Source of the DNA: Diadema setosum
Taxonomy: Eukaryota > Echinodermata > Echinoidea > Diadematoida > Diadematidae
Direction of reading: 5' to 3'
NCBI GenBank assembly: GCA_033980235.1
Contig: CM067075.1
Span: forward strand, 895,667-959,666
Length of the DNA: 64,000 nt
A program made the translations under genes and the position numbers. This document shows, piece by piece, positions 1 through 12,879 of the stretch (positions are counted from its first letter, which is position 1; every line of letters begins with the position of its first letter). The notes under the pieces were generated by a model. That model searched no databases. It was not told the DNA's origin and saw only the letters and a program-made list of their open reading frames with translations.

Positions 1-565
1 CCGATAGAATCCAATTTTCAAATATTGTACATGAAACCTAGCAAAGCATATAGATAAATACTGACAATACTTTTGAAGCCTTATAGTTAGATATTGTCGA
101 AGAATCAGTGTCGAGCACTACCTGATTATATCAACACAGTATCGTCGTACATTATAAGCTTGAGGATCTTCAAAATAACGAAGATCACTGACTGAAGGTT
201 GTGAGCTCTTGGTATTGTTACATTCATTATTTACACTCGTTACCAAACAGTTTCTGTTACTTATCACTAGAATGATGTCTTTAGTCAGTTTTCATTAACA
301 ACTACTTATGAAACTGTGTAAGGTTCAATTTCAGTCAGGCGTATAAAGTGCTATAAAATGCGGGATTCGTACCCCGCACTCAAGTACGCTTAATGTCAGT
401 ACTATTAGTGATGTCTTTTCGTACATCCAGCAGTTAAGCAAACAACTCAACCTTTCACTAGCCAGGACCTGACAGTAATTAGTCTGCCGTCGTGCCGGCG
501 TCGTTGTATAAAGAGTGCGAAAATTGATGCAGCGAAGTAGGAGGTCTTCGAACTCATCGCCTAGG

Positions 566-625
566 ACCGGTCACGTGACCTCTATAAAGAGGCACAAAGC
601 TACCATTAACGTTCTTTTCCTTCCA
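566..625 (+). promoter_or_regulatory. TATA-like core with E-box, gene unknown
   Basis: TCACGTGA (571-578, E-box) is followed by CTATAAAG (TATAAA at 583-588) and a pyrimidine-rich stretch near 613-623, with a first ATG at 625. A similar GTATAAAGAG lies near 506. No convincing coding frame follows (the ATG frame stops after 12 codons), so this may be chance. Confidence 0.15.
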
Positions 626-763
626 TGTTATGCAGGATTATCACTTTAAAGCAGGCTGATTAAAAAATAAAAGTTTTAAAGTGTATCAAGCACGCAGCTC
701 CATGATGATTGGAGGTTCCTTTCTAAAACCAGGTAAAAATAAAGGTACCATCCGGAAAAGAAA

Positions 764-797
764 CCCCCCCCCCCCAAAAAAAAAAAAAAAAAAAAAA
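764..797. repeat. (C)n(A)n homopolymer junction
   Basis: About 12 C followed directly by about 22 A. Similar C-to-A junctions occur at about 13650, 27808 and 31627. Confidence 0.9.
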
Positions 798-3700
798 GTT
801 TCTCATCCTACAAAATATTTCTTCTTAGATGCTATATTGTCATAATAATGCCCTTCCACGATGATTAAGACATCTATCCCACTTTCAGTTCCCAAATTGT
901 TTTGCTTCTTGTTTTTTTTTTCAAGCACAATGTACTTAAAAAAGAAAACAAAATGAGCTGCGATGATTTAAATCGTGGCGAAATTTGGAATCACGTGACG
1001 AAAGTTTAATGTGAGTGTCAAAAGGATTACAACGAGACTGAAGGGAAAACGTTAATACGATTATAATATCTGCACAAAAGTAAACAAAGATTCATATTCA
1101 ATCCGCCCATCGTTAAGTTAAAGTAAATATCTGTTCTGGTCCAAATATCAGGGATGAAAGACTGATCAAGAGGACGGACATGACGGAACAAACATGAAAC
1201 ATAGATGATCAAGAGTAAAGTTTGACAGAATACAAATACTCTCTCACACAGTCGCATTAGAGCGCAAATAATCAGTTACCGCTTGCTGCTCAAGCAACCG
1301 TCTTTATGGCATAGTTTGGCAATGATCATCATAGTGTTCGCATACGAATTCTTGACCAATACGTCGACGCTATTCACGTGACTCTACACAGAAAGCCCTC
1401 TGGGAGAATTATCCCAACGTGACAAATTTGACCCCTGCCGCTCCCGGAATTCTCCAGAAATTGGCGAACAAGGAAAGCGAGCTCAGAAGGGAGACTATAC
1501 ACAAACGTCAAGAGAAATAAATCGTTCATGGTAACTTGGAATTCACATACTTACAACCATTAATCCTATCATACACAGAAATTGACTTTGCATTTTGTGT
1601 GCGATTAACATGGGCAATGGGGCTGACAACATTTAAAAAGTAATGGCTAAACGCAATTTGCTTACGATGGTAAACAAACATGATACTATACTGCTGAACT
1701 CTAGATGTTTGTTCTCTTGGAGGCAAAGTCAATAATGTATTTTCTCGGAAGAGTTAAGTTCGTGCGTTCTTGTTGCGTGCATCCGTCTTTTATAAATGCA
1801 CGAATTAAAGTCTATCAAAATTCTAATACATGTAATTTAGTGTCTTGAAATGCCCGAATCATTTTTGTTTGATTTTATCTGGAAATATGAAACTTCCAAT
1901 GTCTACGCGTTTTGGAGTTCAGAAAGTACTAGAACTTACCTCCTGCGGCACGTCAGCCCCGCGTAGTCACAGCTACAGTTGCAATATTCCAGACTACTTT
2001 CCCGAGGGGTGGGTTGATACCAGTTCCAGTTCAGCCGAGTTCAGCACAGAGTGCAAATTGTTCATCCCATGCGAGATGGAGCGAGACTCAATACCACACA
2101 CGTCCTGAACAGGAAAATTAGGTACTGTCTTCTTGTTCTTGTTTGATTTGAGGAGTGTTCGGGATAGAGCTTATCCAAACCCAGAGATGATAAAGACGAG
2201 TTAACAAACAATATTGAGCGAATTCCTGCGCTAAGTTTTCGAGCGATAAGCCACACACACGAGATGGGAAGGAATTTGAAGAGGATAACCCGAGCTGGTC
2301 TCTGGGATAGTAAGAGGCACGTGTGTAGGTATACGAGAGGGCAAGTCGTAGAGATCGCCTAGCTGTGGGTCATACCATGTGTCGACCGGACAATGCATAT
2401 TTACCGCTACACACACCAATGGGATCGTGGAGTGCACAGATTGGGGCTGTCTTAGGTAGATAGCCTGGTAGAGCGTGGTATAGTATCAGACAGCATGGAC
2501 TGTATTCCATCCGTTCCATGCAGTTTTGCACTATCTTCGCACATTGGGCATGATTACAGTATTTCATTTCCATGCAGGCACGTAACTTCGGAGAGGAATT
2601 TCGCTGAACTTCTTTATTGCACGTGGTCTTTAATAAATAATGGTTCGTGGTTTTTCAGTAAACCTAATAAAATAAAGATGGATGGTCCCGAAATACAACA
2701 GACATTGAGGCATACATATGTGAAATACCGCATTTTATTCTTAATATATGAATCCATGCATGTAGGCCTACATGTGATATACTTATCATTCTTAAAGGGA
2801 GAGAAAGAGAACTCAGTACTTTTTTTACACATTACCCGTTTTGTGCGGAATTCGGAGAAATTTATTGCCAGAACTGTCTGTTCTAGGGGTTTTCTTGTCT
2901 TCGAGTGCAAAGTGATTTTTTTTCTTGTAGATCATGAATTAGAGGGAATGAATTTACAGCGTTGCCCCAGTAAGAGTTTTTCTGTTCCAGAGTAGATTTC
3001 AATATAGAGACCTTCATATACACAGACATCATTTTCTGGTAAAGATGGGAAACTCGAGATAGAAAAACAATGTCGGTGTGGTATATAGACACAATGAGGT
3101 GTGATGTCAAGGAAATTAAGCTCTGTTGAGTGATAGCTTTACACATCAAACGCATTATGTAGGACGCGTATCCAGAGATGACTGTTGTGAGAAATCCAGG
3201 TCGAGGTGGAGAAGAGATCTATCACGTCTCTTAAGTGAGGATCTTTGGATGGAAAACATTGGATAAAGTTGTCTGTTGCTTTTATTCCGCTCTTCGTACA
3301 GCTGTATGATGGATGGCGGTGTGTGATGATTATTCAACATTCGTGTATGTGCCAAGAGAGTTGCGAGGAGGGACTAGGCAGTAAGTTGTGCATGTGACTG
3401 GTTTTCCAGGGTAGGATTACTTCTACACGCAGACCTAACAGCTGGACAATTCTTCTTCCAGAGTGACAGACTATCCATGCTCATGTTGAGGCACGTTAAT
3501 AAAACAATGTCAGAGTTAATTAATCAGTGTTTCGATCACAATCGTAGAACACAACTGATTTAATCTCATACTTATTCTTTTTGAGGTGGTCTGCTTTGCT
3601 TTCTGTCTAAGTTAATGAAGGGAAACAATATTCACAAATGAAAATGAAACAACCAACAACAAAAGTAGAGTCGTGTTAAATCAGCTGTGCGTATATAAAT

Positions 3701-4229
3701 CCATCGCAAGTTGTTTGTACGATGCCTGGGTACGATGTCAATTTTATAAAAGAAGAATAATGTGGAATTCATCATCTTCTTCATTTCTCTTAACTCTTCC
3801 ACTTCTTACTCCTCTCCCTTCTCTTCCTTTGAGTTTTTCTGTCTCAAGATATAGTGCCATCCGGATTATCATTTTTATAAACGAATTGCTATCTCACCAT
3901 CACTTATACCTATATATACATTACGGTACATGTTCAGTATACAATCGTAAATTTACTCATTGACAATTTTCATGGTTTAGGACCTATGCCTTATTGATAT
4001 CTCATATACATTAATTTTCACATAATGTATGTCAACATTAGTGTTTCTATACATTGACAAATAAATCATACGAAACGAAGGTTCACAAAAAAGGTCTGTC
4101 ATGATTATGACAACAAATCTATTACACTTATTGCATTATTATGTCTCTTGTGGTTGTGGTCTGTAGGTCAAAAAACAAAACAAAACAAACAAACAATGCG
4201 TTTTATATACTACTCCATATAACCATATT

Positions 4230-4231
<2 letters not shown>

Positions 4232-4328
<97 letters not shown>

Positions 4329-4343
4329 TATATAAACATATAT
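4232..4343. repeat. (CA)n-(TA)n compound microsatellite
   Basis: About 22 CA units pass into a long TA tract. Open frames through it are low-complexity artefacts. Confidence 0.95.
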
Positions 4344-5072
4344 GCCGAACAAATTATGCTGTATGTGGGTGTGTATAATCATTATGTGTGTGTTGGTTAG
4401 TGTACGTGTAGTGTGCCTGCCTGCCATAACTCTCGTGTCCTTCACTGCCTTCAGTCGAGTCTTTGTACTCTTTTAAATTTCCTGACAAATATAACCAGTA
4501 ACAACGGAAGTGAGAAGGTTATCTATTTGTTTTATAACTATACCAAAATGTTCCCACTACCCACATTGGTCACTATCGCCGCCAGGGTCCCCCATCACAG
4601 TTCTCGCCGACGCCACCAAAGATACATTCTTTATGCAACTATCATTAACACCATTATAACATGCATTAAACTGTGGTATAACATTATAAAATGTCACTAC
4701 GTATTCTATATCGTATTCCTTCTCATCACCTCTTTTTATAGAATGTTGCTCGCACAGATGTTGTTCTGTATTACCCTACTTCTCAGTGTAGAAGCGTGCC
4801 GCCGAGAGATTACAAGTCGATCAGTGCCTGTGTATCGTGTGTTGAGATGATACGTGGTTTGGTTGATGTAAAGAAGACATAAAGTCATGGCCGACTGACT
4901 AGAAGAGGGTTATGACACGTATCAATGTATATTGACTCAGGTGATAAAGAAGGATATGGATTCACACACATGGGCCTTTGCACGCGAGTGTCGACATCTT
5001 AACCTACTTGTGCCTACCAAAGAGGCCACCTTTGAACTTTAGGGACGATACTTCTGATGATGCGCTAATGCC

Positions 5073-5429
5073 TTAAAGGCATAATTTACCATTTGCAGAT
5101 GAAAGCATTAGTGCTTTAAAATAGTTCTAAAATGTGGGGTAGGGATAGAAACAACCACTGTCAAAATTTGAATGCGTATAATCGATGTTAAGTGTTGTTA
5201 AATACACAAAATGTGAACAATAGTTATAATAAAAATGTTTCCAGACTAAACCGTATACAGTTACGGTTTACTGAGAAAAACCCTGATATCTCCTTATATT
5301 TTAGGTTTTATTGCAAATATTTCATATGGTAGGATGTTTTATGATACAACAGACCTACACATATGCATCAAATGTGATATCTTAAACATTTTTTAAATCA
5401 CTGCTCCCAAAGGTAAACTGGACCTTTAA
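5073..5429 (+). mobile_element. TTAA-bounded MITE, copy 1 of an inverted pair
   Basis: A 357-bp element, TTAAAGGCATAATTTACC at the left and GGTAAACTGGACCTTTAA at the right. The ends are imperfect inverted repeats, each bounded by TTAA. It contains a palindromic CCGTATACAGTTACGG. No coding capacity. A piggyBac-type origin is inferred from the TTAA boundaries. Confidence 0.8.
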
Positions 5430-6054
5430 GGTATCTTCGCATCCACATTGCTCTTATTGACACCCCATGAGTAACCTCTCCTACTTTAGTCGAACAAAAT
5501 CCTGTTACTGATCTTTCCCTTTAAAATGTAGACCACTCGGTGAAGCACGATGCCTGGAGATTAAAGCTGCATTGCAACAGTTATGAAGCGAATTTGGCTA
5601 GCGGCCCAAAATCTCCCTCATCTAAAGGGGGTATCCATGGCAACCAGCTGCATATGGAAGTGATTCCATCAAGTAGGCCCTACTTTCTATCATAACTGGA
5701 ATTTCCCATTGCCGTATATTTCATTTGCTAGTCTTCAGCGTTATCCTTGCGCTTTAATAGAAAAGTATATCAAGCATACTGTTTCTATAGCCAGTCATCA
5801 ATGTCAGTACAAAACAACAATAGTTTGCCTACAAGAAGACAAACAAAATAATAAAGAACGTTCACGTTTTGCTTCTTTCCTCCACATGGGAACATTTGAA
5901 ATCATGCAAAATGTATTTCACTTTTTGTTGGGGAATTGATGGGGAACGGGATGGGCTGTAAGGCTAGGATTACCGTTTATTTTCGATGTCTACTGAGATA
6001 AGGGGACAACACTTATGATTTATCGCACACAAGGGAAACACCATTATACATGCA

Positions 6055-6164
6055 TCCTCCATACATACATACATACATAAATACATACATATACATATTA
6101 TACATACATACATACACATACATACATACACACATATACATACATACATACATACATACATACA

Positions 6165-6196
<32 letters not shown>

Positions 6197-6202
6197 CATA
6201 CA
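6055..6202. repeat. (CATA)n tetranucleotide microsatellite
   Basis: An ATAC/CATA tract with small interruptions between the two inverted MITE copies. Tyr-Ile-His and Met-Tyr-Val-Cys frames here are artefacts. Confidence 0.95.
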
Positions 6203-6268
6203 GTGCCCTATAGTACTCTAGTTACAGAAGGTTTGGCGAGGTTTACTCTGTGGTTTGACGTGTCTTAA

Positions 6269-6625
6269 TTAAAGGTCCAGTTTACCTTTGGGAGCAGTGA
6301 TTTCAAAAATTTTCAAGATATCATATTTGATGCATATGTGTAGGTCTGTTGTATCATAAAACATCCTACCATATGAAATATTTGCAATAAAACCTAAAAT
6401 ATAAGGAGATATCAGGGTTTTTCTCAAGAAACCGTAACTGTATACGGTTTAGTCTGGACATTTTTTTATTATAACTATTGTTCACATTTTGTGTATTTAA
6501 CAACACTTAACATCGATTATACGGATTCAAATTTTGACAGTGGTTGTTTCTATCCCTAACTCACATTTTAGAACTATTTTATAGCACTGATGCTTTCATC
6601 TGCAAATGGTAAATTATGCCTTTAA
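6269..6625 (-). mobile_element. TTAA-bounded MITE, copy 2 in opposite orientation
   Basis: The same 357-bp element as at 5073-5429, reverse-complemented, with few differences and identical length. It starts TTAAAGGTCCAGTTTACC and ends GGTAAATTATGCCTTTAA. Confidence 0.82.
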
Positions 6626-7505
6626 TTATGCTGGCATGCTGCATTGAGGCACTCAAGTACTTAATTTTAATTTTTCGCGTATAGAATACAATAACAAAAG
6701 AGAAATTCATCTGTATAAGTGTTTTGTAATATTGGGCAATCATAAAGCAAGCCGAACTTCGTAGAAATTTGTTCAGTGAAACTGGAATGAGTTATGTTCA
6801 AAACCCTATTATGCGTGTAGCATTTAAGATAAAGTAAGATGACTAGCAAATGAAATCACATATTATACTGTTTCAATTCATCGCAAGATTCCACATTGAG
6901 CTGTGTAAATTGTACTCGTATACCAAATAAGAGTACTTTTGATGTGCAGCATTCTTCACCCATTGATCCATTTATGTGACAAATCTTATCAGGTCTGTGA
7001 ACAATGGCTGCTGCCTGAATGTTTGCAAGACGAATCGTGCCAGAAAATCAGCTGTAAAACTGTGTCTTTTCTTGTTGAGTGAAACTTTAAAAAACAAACA
7101 AATGATATTCATGTCTCGTATGACCCCATGTATAGCATCCTATTTCCTTCATGATTGAAATTCTTAGGGGACTTTCCCACAAGAGCCCCAAAGTCCTTCT
7201 TGCAGGTCAATAGATAGACGAGGAAATCCTTTTTTCTGGCTTAGCCTTTAAAAAAAAAGAGGCTTAACATACCACTTCCGAAAAAAAAAAAAGTCTTCAC
7301 AGTTTTGGATGCTAGTTCCCTACATAAATCGCGCCAGATCGTCGACCTCAACAAGCACTTCACTCAAGCCCATATACTTGTCCGGAACATCATTGCTTTC
7401 AATGGGTTTCCCCGCTCTCAAATCTCTCAAAAGTGAAAAATCTAACTTAAATCTTGACAGAAACAAAAACTTTCAAACAAGCGACTTCCTCATTCAGCGT
7501 ATCCT
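6626..7505. other. No recognisable feature
   Basis: AT-rich sequence with short A tracts and no recognised gene or element. Confidence 0.4.
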
Positions 7506-7646
7506 GGAGGGCATTTCAGGAAGAATTTTGTCTGACAGAGTTGTCGGACAAATTTGCTCTCAGCCAATCAGATGCAAGGATTTCAGTAGCTTGTAACAGT
7601 TTGTCAGAAAAATATCCGACCAAAACGCTTCATGAAATGCCCCCAA
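7506..7646. mobile_element. Small inverted-repeat element, CATTTCATGAAG family, copy 1
   Basis: The ends GGAGGGCATTTCAGGAAG and CGCTTCATGAAATGCCCCC are imperfect inverted repeats. A related copy is at 33520-33681. Both share the interior CAAATTTGCTCTCAG and GTAGCTT. Confidence 0.65.
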
Positions 7647-7748
7647 GGACATCCCATAGCTTGCATGGGTGGGGGTGGTCGTAGATCTGTAAAATCTGTG
7701 TGGTGTATGTTCATGTTTTTAAAGTAATACATGTACAAGTGCATAGAT

Positions 7749-8034
7749 GTGTAGATCAGTTACAGATTGAAGATTAGCTATTCCGAAGGTTCGTTAATCC
7801 GAAAATGGAAACAGGTTCGTTAATTTCATTTTTAGATAAACGAACCTTTAGATTGACGAACCGTATTTCATTTTTGGAAAACCGAATCTTCAGAATAAGT
7901 AACCTTCGGAATAACGCCATAATCTTTGTAAACGAACATCTAGTAAAGGAAATTTGTGTATTTTGGAATAACGAACCTATTTCAATTTCGGATAAACGAA
8001 CTTTCGGAATAACGAACATCACCCGTGTCGATCA
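7749..8034. mobile_element. Element built of TTCGGAATAACGAAC motifs, copy 1, with target duplication
   Basis: The element body is 7759-8024. It is flanked by GTGTAGATCA (7749-7758) and GTGTCGATCA (8025-8034), an imperfect 10-bp direct repeat. The body is almost wholly composed of direct and inverted copies of a CCGAAGGTTCGTTA-like motif. It starts GTTACAG and ends CACCC, like copy 2 at 15700. Confidence 0.7.
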
Positions 8035-8355
8035 CATCGATTCATTTCTGCGTGAAAATGTAACACGGTCTATACTAAACGGCTATCCTCTCTAACCTTG
8101 CAGTTATCGGTCAAAATGTTGCTAACGTACGATTGGCAAGCACGGCACGAATATTGCCAGACTGCAACGGTGCTGTGGTGCTTGCACGAACAGAAGAAAA
8201 AAAAAAATAAATCATGGTGTCTCCTTTGTAACATCTCTCCACTTATCAAATTTGTATCATGACAATTATGTACCAGCTTGCTTCAATGAAGTTTCATTCG
8301 TATCATAGAACCCATCTCTTTGTATACCTTTTTGCCTCAACTTTACCTATGTTCA

Positions 8356-8750
8356 TTAAAGGGATCGTATAGTTTTGGTTGGGACCTAATTTCAGATTTC
8401 TAACTTTTTTGGTGAGATAATGAGAAACCCCTGATGAAATAATCAGAGCGTGTAATTCTACGAGGAATTACACGTTTATTTGATGAAAATTGGTTCTGAA
8501 ATGGGTGAGATAACCAAAAAAGAGCGATTCTAATAAAGTGTGGGATCCACACTTTTTTTACGATCGCTTTGTCTTACTTTGTTTTTGGATGTTTCGTTCA
8601 TTCCAAACCCGATTTTCATCAAATAAACTTCGAATTCCTCTTAAAATGGTGTATGTATGCTCTGTACTATATCATAAGTGTTTTCTTGGTATCTCGCATA
8701 AAGTTAAAAGCCCAATTCTCATCTACACCAATACTTTACTATCCCTTTAA
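8356..8750 (+). mobile_element. TTAA-bounded foldback MITE (395 bp)
   Basis: Begins TTAAAGGGATCGTATAGT and ends ACTTTACTATCCCTTTAA. Internal inverted arms include TTTGATGAAAATTGG and its complement. A truncated second copy lies at 29018-29314. No coding capacity. Confidence 0.78.
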
Positions 8751-10096
8751 CACAGGATTGTGAAATGAAACGGACACGTACTCGTTAAAGGAATAATACT
8801 TATTCGAGATTTAAAAATGACATCCTATGAATTCAATGAACTTCTAGCTTATCAATGTGATTAGTCAAAGTGCATTTCATATCCTACTGTAGCTATTATA
8901 TTGTTAAAGAAGTGGGATTATATCATTATCTCCATATGCCCTTAACCAGTAGGCCCCATTTCAGTTGTCTTGAAATGAGCTCGTACATCAGTATTCGCTA
9001 GATATGTGCAGAAGAAAGTTTAAGAAAGTACAATACAGCTATAGGGTAACAAGAATTATTTTACATAGATCAAGTTGGGCCTTCTGAAATTAAAAATTGA
9101 ACATTCGACAAATAGAGCAGTTAGTTCTCGACTTCAGCGGAACTCTCCAAATGAAGTTCATTGTCCTCATGGAATGTTAGTCCATGATGTCATCACAAAA
9201 GAGGACGATAAACTATTTTTTTTTTTAATGGTTCTGTGCAAAATGGTGATTGAGCTCAACGTTGTCCACTGTTCATTGCGTCTGAGCATGGTCTGGATCG
9301 ACCAGCGGAAGGGCGGTATGCAGCTTCAAGTCGATGTTCGCCCGGAGTGCCGAGGGCGATAATGACGGCAAGTCCATATATGGCAAGGCAGCGGACGCGG
9401 CGTACAAAGCGCCCCCTCAGTACGTGGGCCGTTCAGTCGTACCGCGCGATAGCTATGGGGGAGGACTGGGCCGTTTTGCGATGATGGATGGACCATTGGT
9501 GGGAAAGATTGTCACTTTGTCATGTCATTAGTGGTGGCACTGCAGGAATATACGGGTAATCCCAAGAACAGCTTTCATCGTCACTGTGACTAAATGCTTT
9601 CTTATCCTCTTCGTCCTTTAACACTATGAAAAAGTTAGCAAAATGTTTACATACAATTATACACAAACTCTCCCCTCTAAAAAAAAAAAATGATAAAAAA
9701 TGAATAAAGAATATTCTTTTGTATCTATTTCATTCATTCTTATGTATTGATCCACTTGAATGTTCAAATATACAATTGAATTTACGAAACATTGAAATAA
9801 TATCTCCTGTAGGGAGTACACTTAAACATCCCACAGGTGGATAAATCAGATTAACAAAATATATAGATATAAATTATGTACTGTATCAAATTATACGAAA
9901 TTGAATACATGTATATACAAAATATATCTATCTCCAGTCCAGGAGCAGACCAAACAAATATGAATCTGTTGCATAAAAAAAACACAACCTCCCACCTCCC
10001 CACCCCAATACATATTACAATACAAATGTAAATTTTCTTCCTTTACAACTTATATTGCTTAGTCTGCCCTTTATGTAAGCACCCTATCATAACCTT
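8751..10096. other. Mostly featureless; GC-rich patch at 9290-9490
   Basis: About 200 bp near 9290-9490 is distinctly GC- and CpG-rich in AT-rich surroundings. In one plus frame it reads DGKSIYGKAADAAYKAPPQY and onward to GGGLGRFAMMDG. I do not recognise this and see no convincing splice sites. It could be an orphan exon or a CpG island. The rest is AT-rich and featureless. Confidence 0.25.
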
Positions 10097-10386
10097 CTCT
10101 CTAAAAAAAGAAGAGTGAAAATGTTCACTCTCGAAGGAGTGAATAACAAAAAAGAGTGGGTTTCGAGTGAAATTGGAGTGAATTTGGAGTGAAAATGTTC
10201 ATTTTCACTAATTTTGGAGTGACCTCAGGGATCACTCCAAGATTTTCGAGTGATCCCTGAGGTCACTCCAAAATGAGTGAAAATAGATATTTTCACTCAA
10301 AATTCCCTCCAATTTCACTTGAAACTCACTCCTTCCTGTTATTCACTCCTTCAAGAGTGAACATTGTCACTTTCTTTTTAAGAGAG
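10097..10386. repeat. AGTGAA-rich foldback element, copy 1
   Basis: A near-complete palindrome, starting CTCTCTAAAAAAAG and ending CTTTTTAAGAGAG. Its left arm is dense in GAGTGAA/AGTGAAA and its right arm in TTCACTC. The centre is GATCACTCCAAGATTTTCGA. Copy 2 is at 52297-52559. Confidence 0.85.
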
Positions 10387-10654
10387 TTCCCTTCTTCTTC
10401 TTGCCCCTCCCAGATCCTTAAACTGTCTGTCCCCTTTTAACCTAGCACTACCCTCATTAAGTATTCCCTAACCCAGAAGACTCATACTCAACCCATGTAT
10501 CCCATCCATAACACTTTAGTATGAACAGAATCCAAGAGTGAGTGTATGATTCAGGCATTTGGTTTACGCATAATGAACAGAAATTAATTCTATCATCAAC
10601 AAAACCCGACTTCAAAAGATGTTCGTTTGTATTGCTTAATTAATTTGTTCTAAA

Positions 10655-11008
10655 CACACACATACACACACACATACACACACACATACACACACATACA
10701 TACACCCACAAACAAGCCAGCAACATGATGTAGGCACCAGCAAAAAAAAAAGAAGAAAAAAAAGAAAAAGATAAATGGAAACTGCCATCTCCACATTTTG
10801 GGATGAGTTTGTATCATACTCGAGTTCCTTTTGTGTTCTCTTGAAACCCTTTCACAATCTCTAGCAAACTATAAGGGACACCGTGAAGAAGAAGAATAAC
10901 TACCGACTACGCTTATTTAAATCCTTCACATACACATATCATTATTTCTGCTTTAAAACACACACACACAAACACACACAAACAAACAAACAAACACACA
11001 CACACACA
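10655..11008. repeat. Short (CA)n/(ACAT)n tracts
   Basis: Two CA-rich tracts (about 10655-10705 and 10957-11008) separated by A/G-rich sequence. Confidence 0.85.
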
Positions 11009-12543
11009 TATGAAGACCTATGAACACTGACTTGTCCTCACAGTACTATAGTACGGCGTTAGTAGCAGTTCTGTAACCATCTTATTAATGCGTCGTAATG
11101 CCACAAAATTTTGATAAGACACCAACAATAATGCATTTGCACATAAATATGCATTTACATTGCATGGGACCACACTGGACAATTTCATAACATCCTTTTC
11201 TTTCGACAAGAAAAGCCCCAAACTGTGCACAATTATCTCACAACTGAGGACACACTCAGCTAGTGTGTTTTCATGGAACATCGAATATTCTACTAAGTAT
11301 CTATACTGCAGATAAACTGTCATCATTCTCACTATCTTAGGGTCTTAGAATGAAATGACAAGGTTTCACAGCTTCTGAAATACAAATGAGAAAGAACACC
11401 TTTATTTCATCAATGGAACTACAAGATGAATTGTACTAGTGACGTGATGATCCAGTACTAAAACAAACCTGGAAATAATAAAACAAGAATGCAGAAGAAA
11501 TATTACAAGCATTGATATAGCTAAATAAAATACTCCCTATAACACATAAATCATATTAAGCAGTGTCTTGCAGCTACCAAAAACCTTAGCAAATATAAAT
11601 ATTTGGTCAAGATTATAACAAACTTCACCTTTCATTCCCTTTAAGGAAGTTTTCTTTCCTCTTCCATATCTTCTGAGTCAACATACTTTTGTTCATCCTG
11701 GACACTAAGTTTGAACGTTTTAATGTAATACATGTAAACCTGCATATCTTATGGTTAAAATACAGTACATTAATAGATAGAATGGTAGATTGATAATAGG
11801 ACAAGCCTACTAGCATAAAAAAAATATCAACTTTGGCTGATAACCAAAGAACCACTGTTCATGCTCAGACAATCTCTAGTGTCTCTCTACTAAGTGTCTC
11901 CCTTGTGGCTTGACCAAAGTACTATTCCTCTTCTATAGACACATTGTCCTCATTTAAATCCCAAGCATTATGTGTATTTCCTTATATACCACCATTACCA
12001 CAAGTATATTCTCTGGCTATACTATCTACCATGAGGTTAGCATATCAATCTTTTCATCCCCTAAACCAATGAAAATAATGAACAATGCATATTCAACAAA
12101 AGATGTGAATGTCTATTAGTAATAAGGTAAATTTGTTACCGTTATACACACGCCTAATTCATGAATAAAACCATGTATTGATAACTCTATATCTCATGTA
12201 TCTTGAGCATATACACTGCTGGGCAGACTGTTTTAAGATGATAACCGAAACATGCTAATATCAGTACAATACACACTCCACAAAACAAAACTTTCATATT
12301 CCATTCGATGAGCTTTTCCTATAGTATCAAAATTCATGCTAATCAAGGTTCAACTTCAAAGATTAACTTCTTTCATGCATATTTTCTTTGTCATTAGCAG
12401 ATTTTTTTTTAATGCATTTCAACTTGACAATTTTCATAACAAAAAAGACAATTCGTCTTATTCTTCTTCTAGACAGGAGCCATATTCTCCTTAAATAGGT
12501 GATATCACTGAAGACAATATGACAACAGACATACCACATACCT

Positions 12544-12688
12544 GTTGCATAAAAGTTACCATTATGGTAACTGTGCCATCCAATGGTAACTTCCATGATA
12601 TTCTTGATTTTGATTGGCTGTTGAGTATTGTTGCCATGGTAGTTACCATTGGATGGCAAAGTTACCATAATGGTAACTTTTATGCAAC
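12544..12688. repeat. 145-bp foldback element with ~48-bp arms
   Basis: The left arm GTTGCATAAAAGTTACC...ATCCAATGGTAACT is repeated in reverse complement at the right, ending GGTAACTTTTATGCAAC. The centre is about 50 bp (TTGATTTTGATTGGCTG). The arms are near-perfect. Confidence 0.85.
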
Positions 12689-12879
12689 GGGCCCCTGATC
12701 TCTCATTTTCATATGGGTAAAAAAAAAAAAGAGACAAAATAGTACAGTACACCAATTTCAGTAAAATCCAACAGTACTGTATAATTTGTACTTCATGATT
12801 TTCAGCTTCAAAATAATATCACAATATCAAAGAAAACCAAACTTTCATGCTCTCCACAGAACTATAGTCTTGTGACAAT

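Larger units (their letters stand above)
1..4231. other. Gene-poor left end
   Basis: I recognise no gene here. Besides the TATA-like site near 583 there is a (C)12(A)22 tract at 764-797. The longest open frame (2495-2995, plus) has no recognisable domain and no coding-like composition. Confidence 0.4.

Noticed and set aside
2495..2995. 166-codon open frame on the plus strand, longest outside the phosphatase
   Set aside because: No recognisable domain, no coding-like composition, no splice or promoter context. A frame of this length can occur by chance in 64 kb.
4413..4850. 145-codon open frame with hydrophobic stretches
   Set aside because: The hydrophobicity follows from AT-rich codons. 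No family similarity, and it begins next to a microsatellite.
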